Positions 30,387 through 38,794 of a stretch of DNA of 64,000 bases are shown piece by piece. This stretch comes from Streptomyces asoensis. Lineage in GTDB: Bacteria > Actinomycetota > Actinomycetes > Streptomycetales > Streptomycetaceae. Under the pieces are notes generated by a model. The model saw nothing but the letters and a program-made list of their open reading frames with translations, did not search any database and had not been told where the DNA came from. The stretch covers positions 124,001 to 188,000 of the forward strand of contig NZ_BNEB01000003.1 in assembly GCF_016860545.1 (NCBI RefSeq), written 5' to 3'. How positions within the stretch are numbered: the stretch's first letter is position 1; each line of letters opens with the position of its first letter. A program made the translations under genes and the position numbers.

Positions 30387-32717
30387 TTGAGCCAGTACAG
30401 GAACCGGGCGCTGCGCCGGGCCGCCGAGACCCGGGCCGGGCTCGGCCTCGACACGCTGCGGGACCGCATGCCGATCACGGTCGCCTCGATCGGCGGGCAG
30501 CAGTCCCTCACCATGGCGCTGGACGCCGAGGCCCGCGGCTACGCCAACTCCGCCGTGGCGTACCGGTGCGTGGCCGCCATCGCCGACAACGGCAGCAGCG
30601 TGCCCCTCGTCGTGCGCCGGCCGGACGGCGAGGCCATCGAGGGCCACCAGGTCAGCCACCTGTTCAACAAGCGGCCCAACCCGCTCATGTCCGCGAGGGT
30701 CTTCAAGTCGCTGCTGCTCCAGCAGCTGGAGCTGGCGGGCCAGGCGTTCGTGTGGCTGGACCGCGGCGAGACCGGCCAAGGCGAGGTGTCGGAGATGCAC
30801 CTCGTCTTTGACCAGGTCGACGTCATCGTTGACCGGCCGATCGCGCAGCGCCCGACCACAGCGAACGTGATCGGGTTCATCATCCGCCGCGCCGACGGGA
30901 CGCAGGTCCCGGTCCTGCCGGACGAGATGCTGTGGCTGCGCTACCCGCACCCGTACGACCCGCTGGGCTGCCTGCCCCCGTGGCGCGCCGCCCGGCACGC
31001 CGTGGACATGGACGCCTACGCCCGCGAGTGGCAGAAGCAGTCGTACAAGAACGGCGCCCGCCCGAACGGCGTGGTCTACCTCGGGCACATGGAGCAGCAA
31101 GAGTTCGACGCGGTCAAGGCCTCGTGGCGCTCCAGCATGCAGGGCCCGCAGAACGCGGGCCGGGACCTCCTCGTGCGGTCGGCCCCGGGCGGCGGGCCGG
31201 GCGCCGGCGGCGGCATCGCATACGAGCGGCTCGGGTTCACGCCCGAGGAGATGGACTATCTCGAATCCCGGATGGCGAACGGGGCCGAGGTGATGCTCGC
31301 GTTCGGTGTCCCGCACGACTACCTCGCGGCGGGCACGACGTACGAGAACCGGGCGGCCGCCCGCGCGACGCTGTGGTCGGACACGATCACGGCGAAGCTG
31401 GAGGTCATCGGGTCGGAGATCGACCTGCGGATGCTGCCGGACGACACGGAGGAAGCCGAGTTCGATCTGTCGTCGGTCCCGGCTCTCCAGGAGGCGCAAG
31501 ACTCCGTGGCCAACCGGACCCGGGCCAGCGTTTACAGCGACACCCTGATGATCGACGAGGCGCGTGCCGAGCTGGGCTACGACCCGCTGCCGGGCGGGAT
31601 CGGGCAGAACACCCTCACCCCGTACCGGGCGCTGTTTGCCCCCGTGCAGGGCGCGGCCGGCGCGGACGCCGCGCGGTCGTGGGACGCGGACTTCTCTCGT
31701 CTGCCGCAGCCGACGCCCGACGTCGGCGCCCTCGTCGAGCGGGCCGTAGAGTCCACGCTCGCCCGGATGTTCGGCCAGGCTCCGACGCAGGTCGACGCCC
31801 GTCCGACGCCCCGTCGCCCCGAGCTGACGCGCGCCGACGACGCCCCGTCGTCTCCGTCGATCGCGGACATCAACGCCGCGTATGACGAGCTGGAGGGCGC
31901 GGGCCGGCGCGCGGTGCAGGCCCTCGCCCGCGAGCAGCGGGACCGCGTCCTCAGGGATTTCGACCGGCTGATGAAGAAGCCCGAGCGGTCCTCAGCCTGG
32001 CTCGGCGAGGTGCGGACCGAGGCGTGCGCCCTCGCCCGGGAGCAGTCCCTCACCCTCGCCCCGCCGGACCCCGAGCAGGTGCCCGCGGCCCGCCTCACCG
32101 ACATGGACGTCGCCGCCGGGCCCGAGGGCTGGGAAGAGCGGGTGAAGGTGCGCGACCTGTTCGACGGCGGGTACTGGCGGCGCCAGACGGCGAAGGCGCT
32201 GCGCCCGTTCGTCGAGCGGGCGTGGAAGCGCGGCGGCGCCTCGATCACCGAGGACTTCGACCTCGAAGAGCCGACCGTGGCCGACGCGCTGCGGGATCGG
32301 ATCGAGGAGCTGGCCGGGCAAGTCACCGCGACGACCGAGGCCGTGCTGCGCAGCCAGCTGCTGGCGCACGGCGTGGCCGAGGGCGAGTCCATCCCGGAGC
32401 TGCGGGCCCGGTTGCAGCAGGTGTTCACGAACCTGTCCGACTACCGGGCAACGATGATCGCCCGCACGGAGACCGTCGGCGGCTACAACCAGGCCTCGTT
32501 CCTCGCCGCGCTCGACTCGGGCGCCACCCGCAAGACGTGGTTGGCGACGGCCGACCAGCGGACCCGCGAGACGCACCGCCAGGAGAACGGCAACACGGCC
32601 GCGATGAACAAGCGGTTCGCCCTCACCAAGTCCCGGTGGCCGGCGGATGCGACCGCCCCGGCCGCGCAGTCCATCCAGTGCCGGTGCGCACTCACGTACT
32701 CGTTCGAGGAGTCCTGA
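30387..32717 (+). CDS. Portal protein fused to a MuF-type head morphogenesis domain
   Basis: 776 residues from TTG (AGGAGGACC upstream). The first 420 or so are an HK97-family portal (NSAVAYRCVAAIADNGSSVP, HLFNKRPNPLMSARVFKSLL, GTTYENRAAARATLWSDTI). After a Pro/Arg-rich linker, the C-terminal part ends in RTETVGGYNQASFLAALDSG, RKTWLATADQRTRETHR and SIQCRCALTYSF, the MuF minor head domain. Portals and MuF proteins are usually encoded separately, so this is a natural fusion, in one uninterrupted frame. Confidence 0.88.
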   Translation: MSQYRNRALRRAAETRAGLGLDTLRDRMPITVASIGGQQSLTMALDAEARGYANSAVAYRCVAAIADNGSSVPLVVRRPDGEAIEGHQVSHLFNKRPNPLMSARVFKSLLLQQLELAGQAFVWLDRGETGQGEVSEMHLVFDQVDVIVDRPIAQRPTTANVIGFIIRRADGTQVPVLPDEMLWLRYPHPYDPLGCLPPWRAARHAVDMDAYAREWQKQSYKNGARPNGVVYLGHMEQQEFDAVKASWRSSMQGPQNAGRDLLVRSAPGGGPGAGGGIAYERLGFTPEEMDYLESRMANGAEVMLAFGVPHDYLAAGTTYENRAAARATLWSDTITAKLEVIGSEIDLRMLPDDTEEAEFDLSSVPALQEAQDSVANRTRASVYSDTLMIDEARAELGYDPLPGGIGQNTLTPYRALFAPVQGAAGADAARSWDADFSRLPQPTPDVGALVERAVESTLARMFGQAPTQVDARPTPRRPELTRADDAPSSPSIADINAAYDELEGAGRRAVQALAREQRDRVLRDFDRLMKKPERSSAWLGEVRTEACALAREQSLTLAPPDPEQVPAARLTDMDVAAGPEGWEERVKVRDLFDGGYWRRQTAKALRPFVERAWKRGGASITEDFDLEEPTVADALRDRIEELAGQVTATTEAVLRSQLLAHGVAEGESIPELRARLQQVFTNLSDYRATMIARTETVGGYNQASFLAALDSGATRKTWLATADQRTRETHRQENGNTAAMNKRFALTKSRWPADATAPAAQSIQCRCALTYSFEES

Positions 32718-32719
32718 CC

Positions 32720-32995
32720 ATGGCTCGTGACGCGAACCATCACCCGGCGCCTGAGCCGGACTACTGGCGGCTGCTCGAACTCTCCGAGTCCGGGCTGCTG
32801 TGGCTGATCAACCGGACCGTCTTCCACCCGCGTGGCCTCGCGCTGGCCCTCTACCAGGAAGGTGACGAGGCCCTCGGCTGGAAGCTGCTCACCGCACCGA
32901 GCGGCGAGCCGTTCACGTTCCCCGAGACCGTAGACAACGACGGCTTCCGGCGCGCCGAGGCGACGATCCGCGCAGCCCTGACGAAGGAGTCCTGA
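32720..32995 (+). CDS. Hypothetical head-region protein
   Basis: 91 residues: EPDYWRLLELSESGLLWLIN, TVFHPRGLALALYQEGDEAL, then an acidic end. The type is recurrent in actinophage head modules; function unknown. Starts 2 bases after the portal fusion. Confidence 0.62.
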   Translation: MARDANHHPAPEPDYWRLLELSESGLLWLINRTVFHPRGLALALYQEGDEALGWKLLTAPSGEPFTFPETVDNDGFRRAEATIRAALTKES

Positions 32996-32997
32996 CC

Positions 32998-33357
32998 ATG
33001 GCTGCCACCCTGCTGCGCGGTGAGGTCGCGTGCGTCCTCCAGGCCGCCGAGTACCTCCAGTACAAGGACGCCTACCGGCCGCCCGGCATCCCCCTGCACG
33101 AGGTGCGCCGGGGCCCGTACGACGGGCAGCGCGGCGCCGTCTGCCCCGACGCGAACGGCGACCTCCCCCGGCTGCTCGCCTTCCCCGCGCACGACCCGCG
33201 GATCACCTATGAGTACGACGGGATGAAGGGCACGACCGCGGTCTACCGGTACGCGCCCGCCCTGTCGCCCGCCCACCGGCCGCTGATGGACGCGGTCGCC
33301 GAGCAGTACGCCGAGCACGCCGCCGCGCAGGCAGCGAAGAAGGGACAGCCACGATGA
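32998..33357 (+). CDS. Hypothetical head-region protein
   Basis: 119 residues with LLRGEVACVLQAAEYLQYKD, YDGQRGAVCPDANGDLPRLL and a helical C terminus. Placed between the previous gene and the protease. No family recognised. Its stop overlaps the protease start (ATGA). Confidence 0.6.
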   Translation: MAATLLRGEVACVLQAAEYLQYKDAYRPPGIPLHEVRRGPYDGQRGAVCPDANGDLPRLLAFPAHDPRITYEYDGMKGTTAVYRYAPALSPAHRPLMDAVAEQYAEHAAAQAAKKGQPR

Positions 33358-34016
33358 CCGAGATCGAGTTCCGCGTCTTCGAGACGCATGAGTTCCGTGT
33401 CGACGAGGGGCAGGACGGCACCTTCGACGGCATCGCCTGCCAGTACGGGAAGAAGGACAGCTACGGCACCACGTTCCACCCGGGCGTCTTCAAGCGTGGC
33501 ATCGACAAGGGCGCGTACGCCTACCTGTTCATGCACAGCCCGTACGACCCGATCGGCACCTTCCGCGCCGACGAGCAGCCCAACCACCTGCACATCGCCG
33601 GGGCCTACGACGACACCCAGTCGGGCCGGGACAAGCGGGCTATGGCCCGGTCCGGCAGCGCCCGGGAACTGTCCGTGGGGTTCGTACGGACGGACCTGCC
33701 CGAGTGGAAGAAGCTGGCCGAGATGGGCGACGAGGACCGCGCCGACGTCCTGGACAACATCCGCTCCGCGCGCCTCGTCGAGGTCTCGCAGATCACCGCG
33801 CGCATGGCGGCCGTCCCCGGCTCGAAGCTGAAGGTGGTCAGGTCCGCGCTCGGCGCGCTCTACACCGACACGGTGGGCGAGCCGACCCTCGCCGAGCGGC
33901 TGGCCGCCTACGACCGCGAGCACGGCCGGGACTCGGCGCTCGCGCACGAGCAGGAGATGACCCGGCGGAAGAGGCGCGCCGCGCTGCTGAGGCTGACGGC
34001 GGTCGGCGGCCGGTGA
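33354..34016 (+). CDS. HK97-family prohead protease
   Basis: A 220-residue U35-type serine protease: FDGIACQYGKKDSYGTTFHP, the catalytic His in AYLFMHSPYDPIGTF and the catalytic Ser in GSARELSVGF, then LVEVSQITARMAAVPGSKL. It removes the capsid scaffold domain during maturation. The basic C terminus (MTRRKRRAALLRL) may bind the shell. Position just before the capsid gene is standard. Confidence 0.9.
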   Translation: MTEIEFRVFETHEFRVDEGQDGTFDGIACQYGKKDSYGTTFHPGVFKRGIDKGAYAYLFMHSPYDPIGTFRADEQPNHLHIAGAYDDTQSGRDKRAMARSGSARELSVGFVRTDLPEWKKLAEMGDEDRADVLDNIRSARLVEVSQITARMAAVPGSKLKVVRSALGALYTDTVGEPTLAERLAAYDREHGRDSALAHEQEMTRRKRRAALLRLTAVGGR

Positions 34017-34156
34017 TGGCCGGCCGCTTCCGCTCCCGCGCGCAGTGGCGTTGGGCGTTCGCCCGGCGGATGCCGTGGGCCCGCACGTGGGCGCACCGCA
34101 CCCGCTCATACCGCTCCCTGCCCCGCCGGGCCCGCGGGGGACGACGACGCCGGTAG
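34016..34156 (+). CDS. Small arginine-rich conserved phage protein
   Basis: 46 residues (MAGRFRSRAQWRWAFARRM, PWARTWAHRTRSYRSLPRRA). The FRSxAQWRWAFA...WAH...LP pattern is widespread as a tiny protein in phage genomes. It is very basic and its function is unknown. The start shares a base with the protease stop. Confidence 0.7.
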   Translation: MAGRFRSRAQWRWAFARRMPWARTWAHRTRSYRSLPRRARGGRRRR

Positions 34157-34166
34157 ACGCCCGTCG

Positions 34167-34185
34167 CCGCGAATTGCAGCCCCCA
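34167..34185 (+). promoter_or_regulatory. 19-bp late-region repeat, copy 2
   Basis: Exact second copy of the 19-bp element at 28535-28553. It stands at the head of a 198-base gap before the capsid gene, where an internal late promoter would be useful for high capsid output. No other copy was seen in the window. Confidence 0.6.
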
Positions 34186-34354
34186 CCAACGCGTACACCC
34201 CGAGTCGATCTACTCTCCCCCCATCCGGGCCGCTCGCACCGGACGTGAAAGCCGCGAGCACCGCCGGGCGCGATCCACCGGCCGTGACAGACGGACGCAG
34301 CACCCCATGACGCATGGGCGGCTGCACGCCGTCCACGGACCGAGAGGACTCGCG

Positions 34355-35665
34355 GTGAGCAACTTCGCGAAGATCCGCCCCATCGGTCGTCGCCGTGACG
34401 GCCGACCGATCTACCCCATCAAGGGCGGGGCCCCGACCCTGCTGGAGCAGCGCGACGAGATCATCGCGCACCTCCAGGACCCGAACTACGACGGCGACAT
34501 CGACGAGCTGAACCAGCGCGCCGACCAGATCGCCGCGCAGATCGAGCAGGCCAACGCTCGCGCCTCCCGCCTGCGGGCGCTCCAGGGCGCCGTCCCGCCC
34601 GGGGACCCCCAGCCGCAGCAGCAGCCGCAGGGCGGCGGGCAGCAGCGCAACCAGCCCGGCATGGGCCCCGACGAGCACGGCAATGAGCACCCGGTCAGCG
34701 TGGCCGAGGCGTTCGTGCGGTCTGCTGCCCTCCAGTCGTTCCGCGAGCGCGGGTTCCGCGGTGAGTCCGGGGCGGTCGAGTTCCGGGCGGCGCCGACGGG
34801 CACGGTCACCACCGGCACGCAGCCGCAGCAGAACACGCGGGTCCCCGGCATCCTGCCGCAGAACCCCGACCTGCCGCTGATGATCGCCAACCTGCTCGAC
34901 AGGCAGACCAGCGACGGCACCACGCTGGAGTACATGCGGGACACGTCCGGCCCGCAGTCCTCGTGGAACAACGCCGCGGTGGTCGCCGAAGGCGCGGACA
35001 AGCCGAAGTCGGGCCCGTTCACCTTCGACCTGATCAGCACCAGCCTGAAGACCGTCGCCCACTGGGTGCCGATCACCAGGCAGGCCGCCGACGACAACAG
35101 CCAGCTGATGGGCTACATCAACGGCCGGCTGACGTACGGGCTGGAGTACAAGCTGGACAGGGAGATCCTGACCGGCAACGGCACCACGCAGATGCAGGGG
35201 ATCCTCACGACCTCGGGCATCGGTGCCTACCAGCCCGGCGTGGGCAACACCGACGCCAAGCTCATCACCGTCCGCAAGGCGAAGACGCAGGGCGAACTGG
35301 CGATGTACCCGCCGGACGCCATCGTCCTCAACCCGCTCGACTGGCAGGACATCGAGCTGGACACCGACGCGAACGGTCAGTTCCGCGTCATCACCTCGGT
35401 CACCGACTCGGGCGCGCCGATGCGCATCTGGGGCCTGACCGTCGTGACCTCGGTCGCGATGGCCGCGGGCACTGCGCTGCTCGGCGGGTTCCGCATGGGC
35501 GCGACGCTGTGGGAGCGGCAGGGGATCACGATCCTGATGACCGACTCGCACGCCGAGCTGTTCACCGCGAACACCCTCGTGGTGCTGGCCGAGCGCCGGG
35601 CGAACGTCGCAGTGCACACCCCGCTCGCCTTCACGAAGATCACGTTCGCGGCGGCGACGTCCTGA
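34355..35665 (+). CDS. HK97-type major capsid protein
   Basis: A 436-residue protein. The scaffold-like N-terminal region (about 25-120) is helical (LLEQRDEIIAHLQDPNYDG, NQRADQIAAQIEQANARASR) and then Gln/Pro-rich, the part the protease would remove. The capsid fold follows: LEYMRDTSGPQSSWNNAAVV, EGADKPKSGPFTFDLISTSL, VAHWVPITRQAADDNSQLMG, ILTGNGTTQMQGILTTSG, and the C-terminal LVVLAERRANVAVHTPLAF. GTG at 34355 has GAGAGG at 34342-34347. An upstream in-frame ATG at 34307 is possible. Confidence 0.92.
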   Translation: MSNFAKIRPIGRRRDGRPIYPIKGGAPTLLEQRDEIIAHLQDPNYDGDIDELNQRADQIAAQIEQANARASRLRALQGAVPPGDPQPQQQPQGGGQQRNQPGMGPDEHGNEHPVSVAEAFVRSAALQSFRERGFRGESGAVEFRAAPTGTVTTGTQPQQNTRVPGILPQNPDLPLMIANLLDRQTSDGTTLEYMRDTSGPQSSWNNAAVVAEGADKPKSGPFTFDLISTSLKTVAHWVPITRQAADDNSQLMGYINGRLTYGLEYKLDREILTGNGTTQMQGILTTSGIGAYQPGVGNTDAKLITVRKAKTQGELAMYPPDAIVLNPLDWQDIELDTDANGQFRVITSVTDSGAPMRIWGLTVVTSVAMAAGTALLGGFRMGATLWERQGITILMTDSHAELFTANTLVVLAERRANVAVHTPLAFTKITFAAATS

Positions 35666-35874
35666 TGGGCGGCGTGACGAAGCAGGTCACAGTCGTCAAG
35701 GGCGGGACCCGCGTGTCGAACCAGGACACCGAAGTGCTGCGCGTCGTCGACAGCGCCCCCGCCCTGATGGACGGCACCACGAAGCCGACCATCGCGGACG
35801 TGGGCGCAGCCCCCACCCAAGCCCAGTTCAACGCCCTGCTCGCCGCCCTGCGCACGCGCGGCGTCATCTCCTAG
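35665..35874 (+). CDS. Putative head-fibre/decoration protein
   Basis: 69 residues: TKQVTVVKGGTRVSNQDTEV and TIADVGAAPTQAQFNALLAA, a short beta part plus a helical end of the type seen in phage head-fibre proteins. Start shares a base with the capsid stop, consistent with a virion part made with the capsid. Confidence 0.55.
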   Translation: MGGVTKQVTVVKGGTRVSNQDTEVLRVVDSAPALMDGTTKPTIADVGAAPTQAQFNALLAALRTRGVIS

Positions 35875-35887
35875 GAGCTGATCACCC

Positions 35888-36190
35888 ATGGCAGCACGCA
35901 AGCCGGCGGACACCCCCGCTGAGACCGAGACCCCGGAGCAGCCGAACGCGGCTGTGGTCCGCACCCGCGAGTACGCCGCGCGTGAGGGCTGGGACGTCGG
36001 CCAGGCCGCGCCGGCCGACGCGTTCCGCGCGCTGGACCCGTCCGGGACCGGTGAGCCGACCGGGCCGGTCGTCCACGAGCACCCGGGCGGCTACGCCCGA
36101 CAGATCGTCGCCAAGGGCGGACTGGTCACCGAGGGCGTGAAGCGGGAGCTGGACGCCGCCGAGCAGACCGACGAGAGCGACGAGGGCTGA
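35888..36190 (+). CDS. Hypothetical head-region protein
   Basis: 100 residues, acidic at both ends, with VRTREYAAREGWDVGQAAPA and GGYARQIVAKGGLVTEGVKR. Located between the capsid and connector genes. No family recognised. Confidence 0.58.
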   Translation: MAARKPADTPAETETPEQPNAAVVRTREYAAREGWDVGQAAPADAFRALDPSGTGEPTGPVVHEHPGGYARQIVAKGGLVTEGVKRELDAAEQTDESDEG

Positions 36191-36193
36191 CGG

Positions 36194-36877
36194 ATGCCGT
36201 ACTGCTCGGAGGCAGCAGCGCGAGACGCGGGCGTGACCGGCACCCCTGCCGAGGTCATGGCCTGGGTCGCTGCTGCCCGCGAGCGGATCGACCGGTACAC
36301 GCAGCAGTGTTTCGAGCCAACTGACCTTGCGGTGGTGGCGGATGTCGGCGCGGGGGGACTGGTCATTCTCCCGCGCCGCGTCCGAACGATCACCTCGGTC
36401 ATGCCCGTGCTGGCCGCCGACGACGGCCCGTCGCTGCCGTCGTCGGCCTGGCGGGTCACGTCGTCGTCGGTGCTCGGACAGGTCGACGCCCTGCACCTGG
36501 CGTGGGGCGGCTACAACGACCTGGTGGTCGGGGCCGAGTCGTACAACGGCGGCTGGCTCGGCCTGTGGGAGCGGTGGGGCGCCGAGCAGGTGAAGGCGGT
36601 CGGCAGCTTCGGCTACGACGAGACGCCGCTGCTGGTCGGGCAGGGCTGTGCTCTGCTGGCCGCTCACCTCCAGGCGCAGGCCGCACCGTCCGACGCGGAC
36701 GCCGCGCAGGACGCCGGCCTTCAGGTGGACGACGAGGGCAACAACGTCGCCATCGAGGACTCCGACGACGAGGAGACGACGCCCGTCGACCCGTCGTCGT
36801 CGACCGGATCGACGCAGGTAGACGCCCTCCTCGCGGGCTACCTCAACCGTGGCCCGTCGCTGATCGGTGGTGTGTGA
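36194..36877 (+). CDS. Head-tail connector (gp6-like)
   Basis: A 227-residue protein. The N-terminal helical part (GTPAEVMAWVAAARERIDRY, TQQCFEPTDLAVVADVGAGG) and VGSFGYDETPLLVGQGCALL fit connector proteins that extend the portal ring. The Asp/Glu-rich C-terminal tail (NVAIEDSDDEETTPVDPSSS) is an addition. Its place between head and tail genes supports the call. Confidence 0.68.
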   Translation: MPYCSEAAARDAGVTGTPAEVMAWVAAARERIDRYTQQCFEPTDLAVVADVGAGGLVILPRRVRTITSVMPVLAADDGPSLPSSAWRVTSSSVLGQVDALHLAWGGYNDLVVGAESYNGGWLGLWERWGAEQVKAVGSFGYDETPLLVGQGCALLAAHLQAQAAPSDADAAQDAGLQVDDEGNNVAIEDSDDEETTPVDPSSSTGSTQVDALLAGYLNRGPSLIGGV

Positions 36878-37347
36878 TGGTGCGGGCTCGGGCGAGCGTC
36901 AGCCTGCGGGCGAGCGCGGCGACGACGGCGAACATCAACACGCGGCAGTACGAGCGCGGTCTCCGCAGGTTCTTCGGCGGCATGTCGGACGACGTGCGGC
37001 GGGCCGTGGACCGCACCCGCATGGACGTGCAGAACGAGGCGCGCCGCCGGGCACCGGTGGACACCGGGCGGCTGCGGTCGTCGATCGTGTCGCGCGCGGA
37101 GGGCGGCGGCCGTCAGCTCGGCTACGTCGTCGGGTCGAACGTCTCGTACGCGGCGGCCGTGGAGTACGGCACCAGCCCGCACGTCATCAAGCCGAAGTAC
37201 AAGAAGGCCCTGTTCTGGCCGGGGGCTGCTCACCCGGTGGCGCAGGTCAACCACCCGGGCACGAAGGCGCAGCCGTTCCTGCGTCCGGCGATCGAGCTGA
37301 CGCCGATCTTCTGGCGGGCGCACGCCTCGCAGATCGGGCGGCGCTGA
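36877..37347 (+). CDS. HK97 gp10-like tail-component protein
   Basis: 156 residues. AVDRTRMDVQNEARRRAPVD followed by TGRLRSSIVSR, then SNVSYAAAVEYGTSPHVI and GTKAQPFLRPAIEL is the textbook gp10 pattern. It acts at the head-tail joint. Start shares a base with the connector stop. Confidence 0.85.
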   Translation: MVRARASVSLRASAATTANINTRQYERGLRRFFGGMSDDVRRAVDRTRMDVQNEARRRAPVDTGRLRSSIVSRAEGGGRQLGYVVGSNVSYAAAVEYGTSPHVIKPKYKKALFWPGAAHPVAQVNHPGTKAQPFLRPAIELTPIFWRAHASQIGRR

Positions 37348-37799
37348 TGGCCGCCTCGACGTCCGGCGCCATCAAGGCGTACCTGGAATCCCTCAGCTTC
37401 CATGTGCCGGTGTTCCGGGACGGGCCGCGCGAGGGGCAGGCCGAGCCGTACATCGTCGTTCAGGAAGCCCTGCCCGCCGCACGTGACCTGCGCGCCGCGG
37501 GTGACTTCGGCGACCCGGCCGCGGACATCGACGTCCTGGAGACCGTCGTCATCGACCTGGTGCAGCGGGCCCGGGTGAAGACCGGCGAGCGCACCACCAA
37601 GGTCACCGAGCGGTACGGGCTCGCCGAGTCCATCGGCCGCGCCCTCCACGGCTGCACCCTCCCCGAGCATCCCGCACGGGTCCGAGCCGTCCTGTTGCAG
37701 GACATCGACCGCATCCCCATCGCCGACAACCGCGTCCGGCACTCGATCACCGTGACGGTGCGTCGAGCCCTTCTCTCCGCCGAGGTGACCCCGACATGA
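37347..37799 (+). CDS. Tail terminator-like protein
   Basis: 150 residues: GAIKAYLESLSFHVPVFRDG, EPYIVVQEALPAARDL, DVLETVVIDLVQRARVK and RVRHSITVTVRRALLSAE. Its position between gp10-like and major tail genes, together with the alpha/beta pattern, suggests the tail terminator that caps tube growth. Confidence 0.68.
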   Translation: MAASTSGAIKAYLESLSFHVPVFRDGPREGQAEPYIVVQEALPAARDLRAAGDFGDPAADIDVLETVVIDLVQRARVKTGERTTKVTERYGLAESIGRALHGCTLPEHPARVRAVLLQDIDRIPIADNRVRHSITVTVRRALLSAEVTPT

Positions 37800-38101
37800 G
37801 CGACCCGATATACGTCGCCCTCCAGCACGACGACGTCGTCTCCTACCTCGGCCCGGCCTGGCCGCCCACCCCCGGAGACCCGCTCCTCGTCATCCCCCCG
37901 GATGCCTCCCTCACCGACGGCGCCGCGATCGTCTACCCGCAGGAAGGCCGCCCCGGCATCACCTGGTGGGTCGTCGACTCCACCATCCCCCGGCAGGGCG
38001 CCGGCACCCCGGACGAGGCGCTCGCCGCGCTGCTGCCGGGCTCGGTGCTCGGCACCGTCCTCTCACCCACCCCCACCCCGGACACCCCGCCCGAGGGCTG
38101 A
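37796..38101 (+). CDS. Hypothetical tail-region protein
   Basis: 101 residues: PIYVALQHDDVVSYLGPAWP, GAAIVYPQEGRPGITWWVVD, then a Thr/Pro-rich tail. Overlaps the tail terminator gene by four bases. No family recognised. Confidence 0.55.
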   Translation: MSDPIYVALQHDDVVSYLGPAWPPTPGDPLLVIPPDASLTDGAAIVYPQEGRPGITWWVVDSTIPRQGAGTPDEALAALLPGSVLGTVLSPTPTPDTPPEG

Positions 38102-38133
38102 GCCGAACCCCGGCACCAGGAAGGAACCCCGCT

Positions 38134-38700
38134 ATGCCGCTCCAGCGCTTCACCCGCGTCTACGGAATCAAGGACGCGAAGATCGCCCCGCTGACCGCCG
38201 ACCCGGCGTCCGGCACCCCGACGTACGGGGCGCTCATCGACGTGCCCGGCATCAAGACGTTCGAGATCTCCGGTGACGTCGAGGTCAAGAAGCTGCGGGG
38301 CGACAACACGCAGCTGGCGACGAACGCCGCCATCTCGAACATTCAGGTGGCCGTCTCGCACGCGAAGATGAGCCTCGACGTGCTGGCCGCGATCATCGGC
38401 GGCACCGTCACCGACTCGGGCACCACGCCCGCGCAGAAGACGTCGTGGGACCTCACCGACACCACGGCCACGCTGCCGCCCTTCAAGCTCGAAGGCGTCA
38501 CCCCGCCGAACGGGATCGACATCATCGGCGGTGACGTGCACGTCGTGCTGCACAAGCTGACGCTCAGCGCCTTCCCGGACCTCGGTTTCGCCGAAGAGGA
38601 CTACCGCATCGCCAGCTTCACCGCGGACGCCGACCCGCTGCTGTCCAACGGTAAGTGGATCTCCACCGTCATCAACGAGACCGCGGTAGCCATCGCCTGA
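38134..38700 (+). CDS. Major tail tube protein
   Basis: A 188-residue, mostly beta protein: TRVYGIKDAKIAPLTADPAS, IKTFEISGDVEVKKLRGDNT, SHAKMSLDVLAAIIGGTVTD, GDVHVVLHKLTLSAFPDLGF. It resembles siphovirus tail tube subunits and lies directly before the chaperone and tape measure genes. AGGAAGGAA lies upstream of the ATG. A hairpin follows, as is common behind this highly expressed gene. Confidence 0.82.
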   Translation: MPLQRFTRVYGIKDAKIAPLTADPASGTPTYGALIDVPGIKTFEISGDVEVKKLRGDNTQLATNAAISNIQVAVSHAKMSLDVLAAIIGGTVTDSGTTPAQKTSWDLTDTTATLPPFKLEGVTPPNGIDIIGGDVHVVLHKLTLSAFPDLGFAEEDYRIASFTADADPLLSNGKWISTVINETAVAIA

Positions 38701-38705
38701 TCCCC

Positions 38706-38745
38706 GGGGCCGGCGCGTCCCGCTCAGCGCGCCCGCCCCGGCCCC
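38706..38745 (+). terminator. Hairpin after the major tail gene
   Basis: GGGGCCGG (38706-38713) pairs with CCGGCCCC (38738-38745), with an additional CGCG/CGCG inner pairing. It may partially terminate, keeping tail tube mRNA above that of downstream genes. Confidence 0.45.
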
Positions 38746-38794
38746 CCCCTCATTCGCAGGCCGAACCCCGGCACTCACGTAGGGACTCACCACC

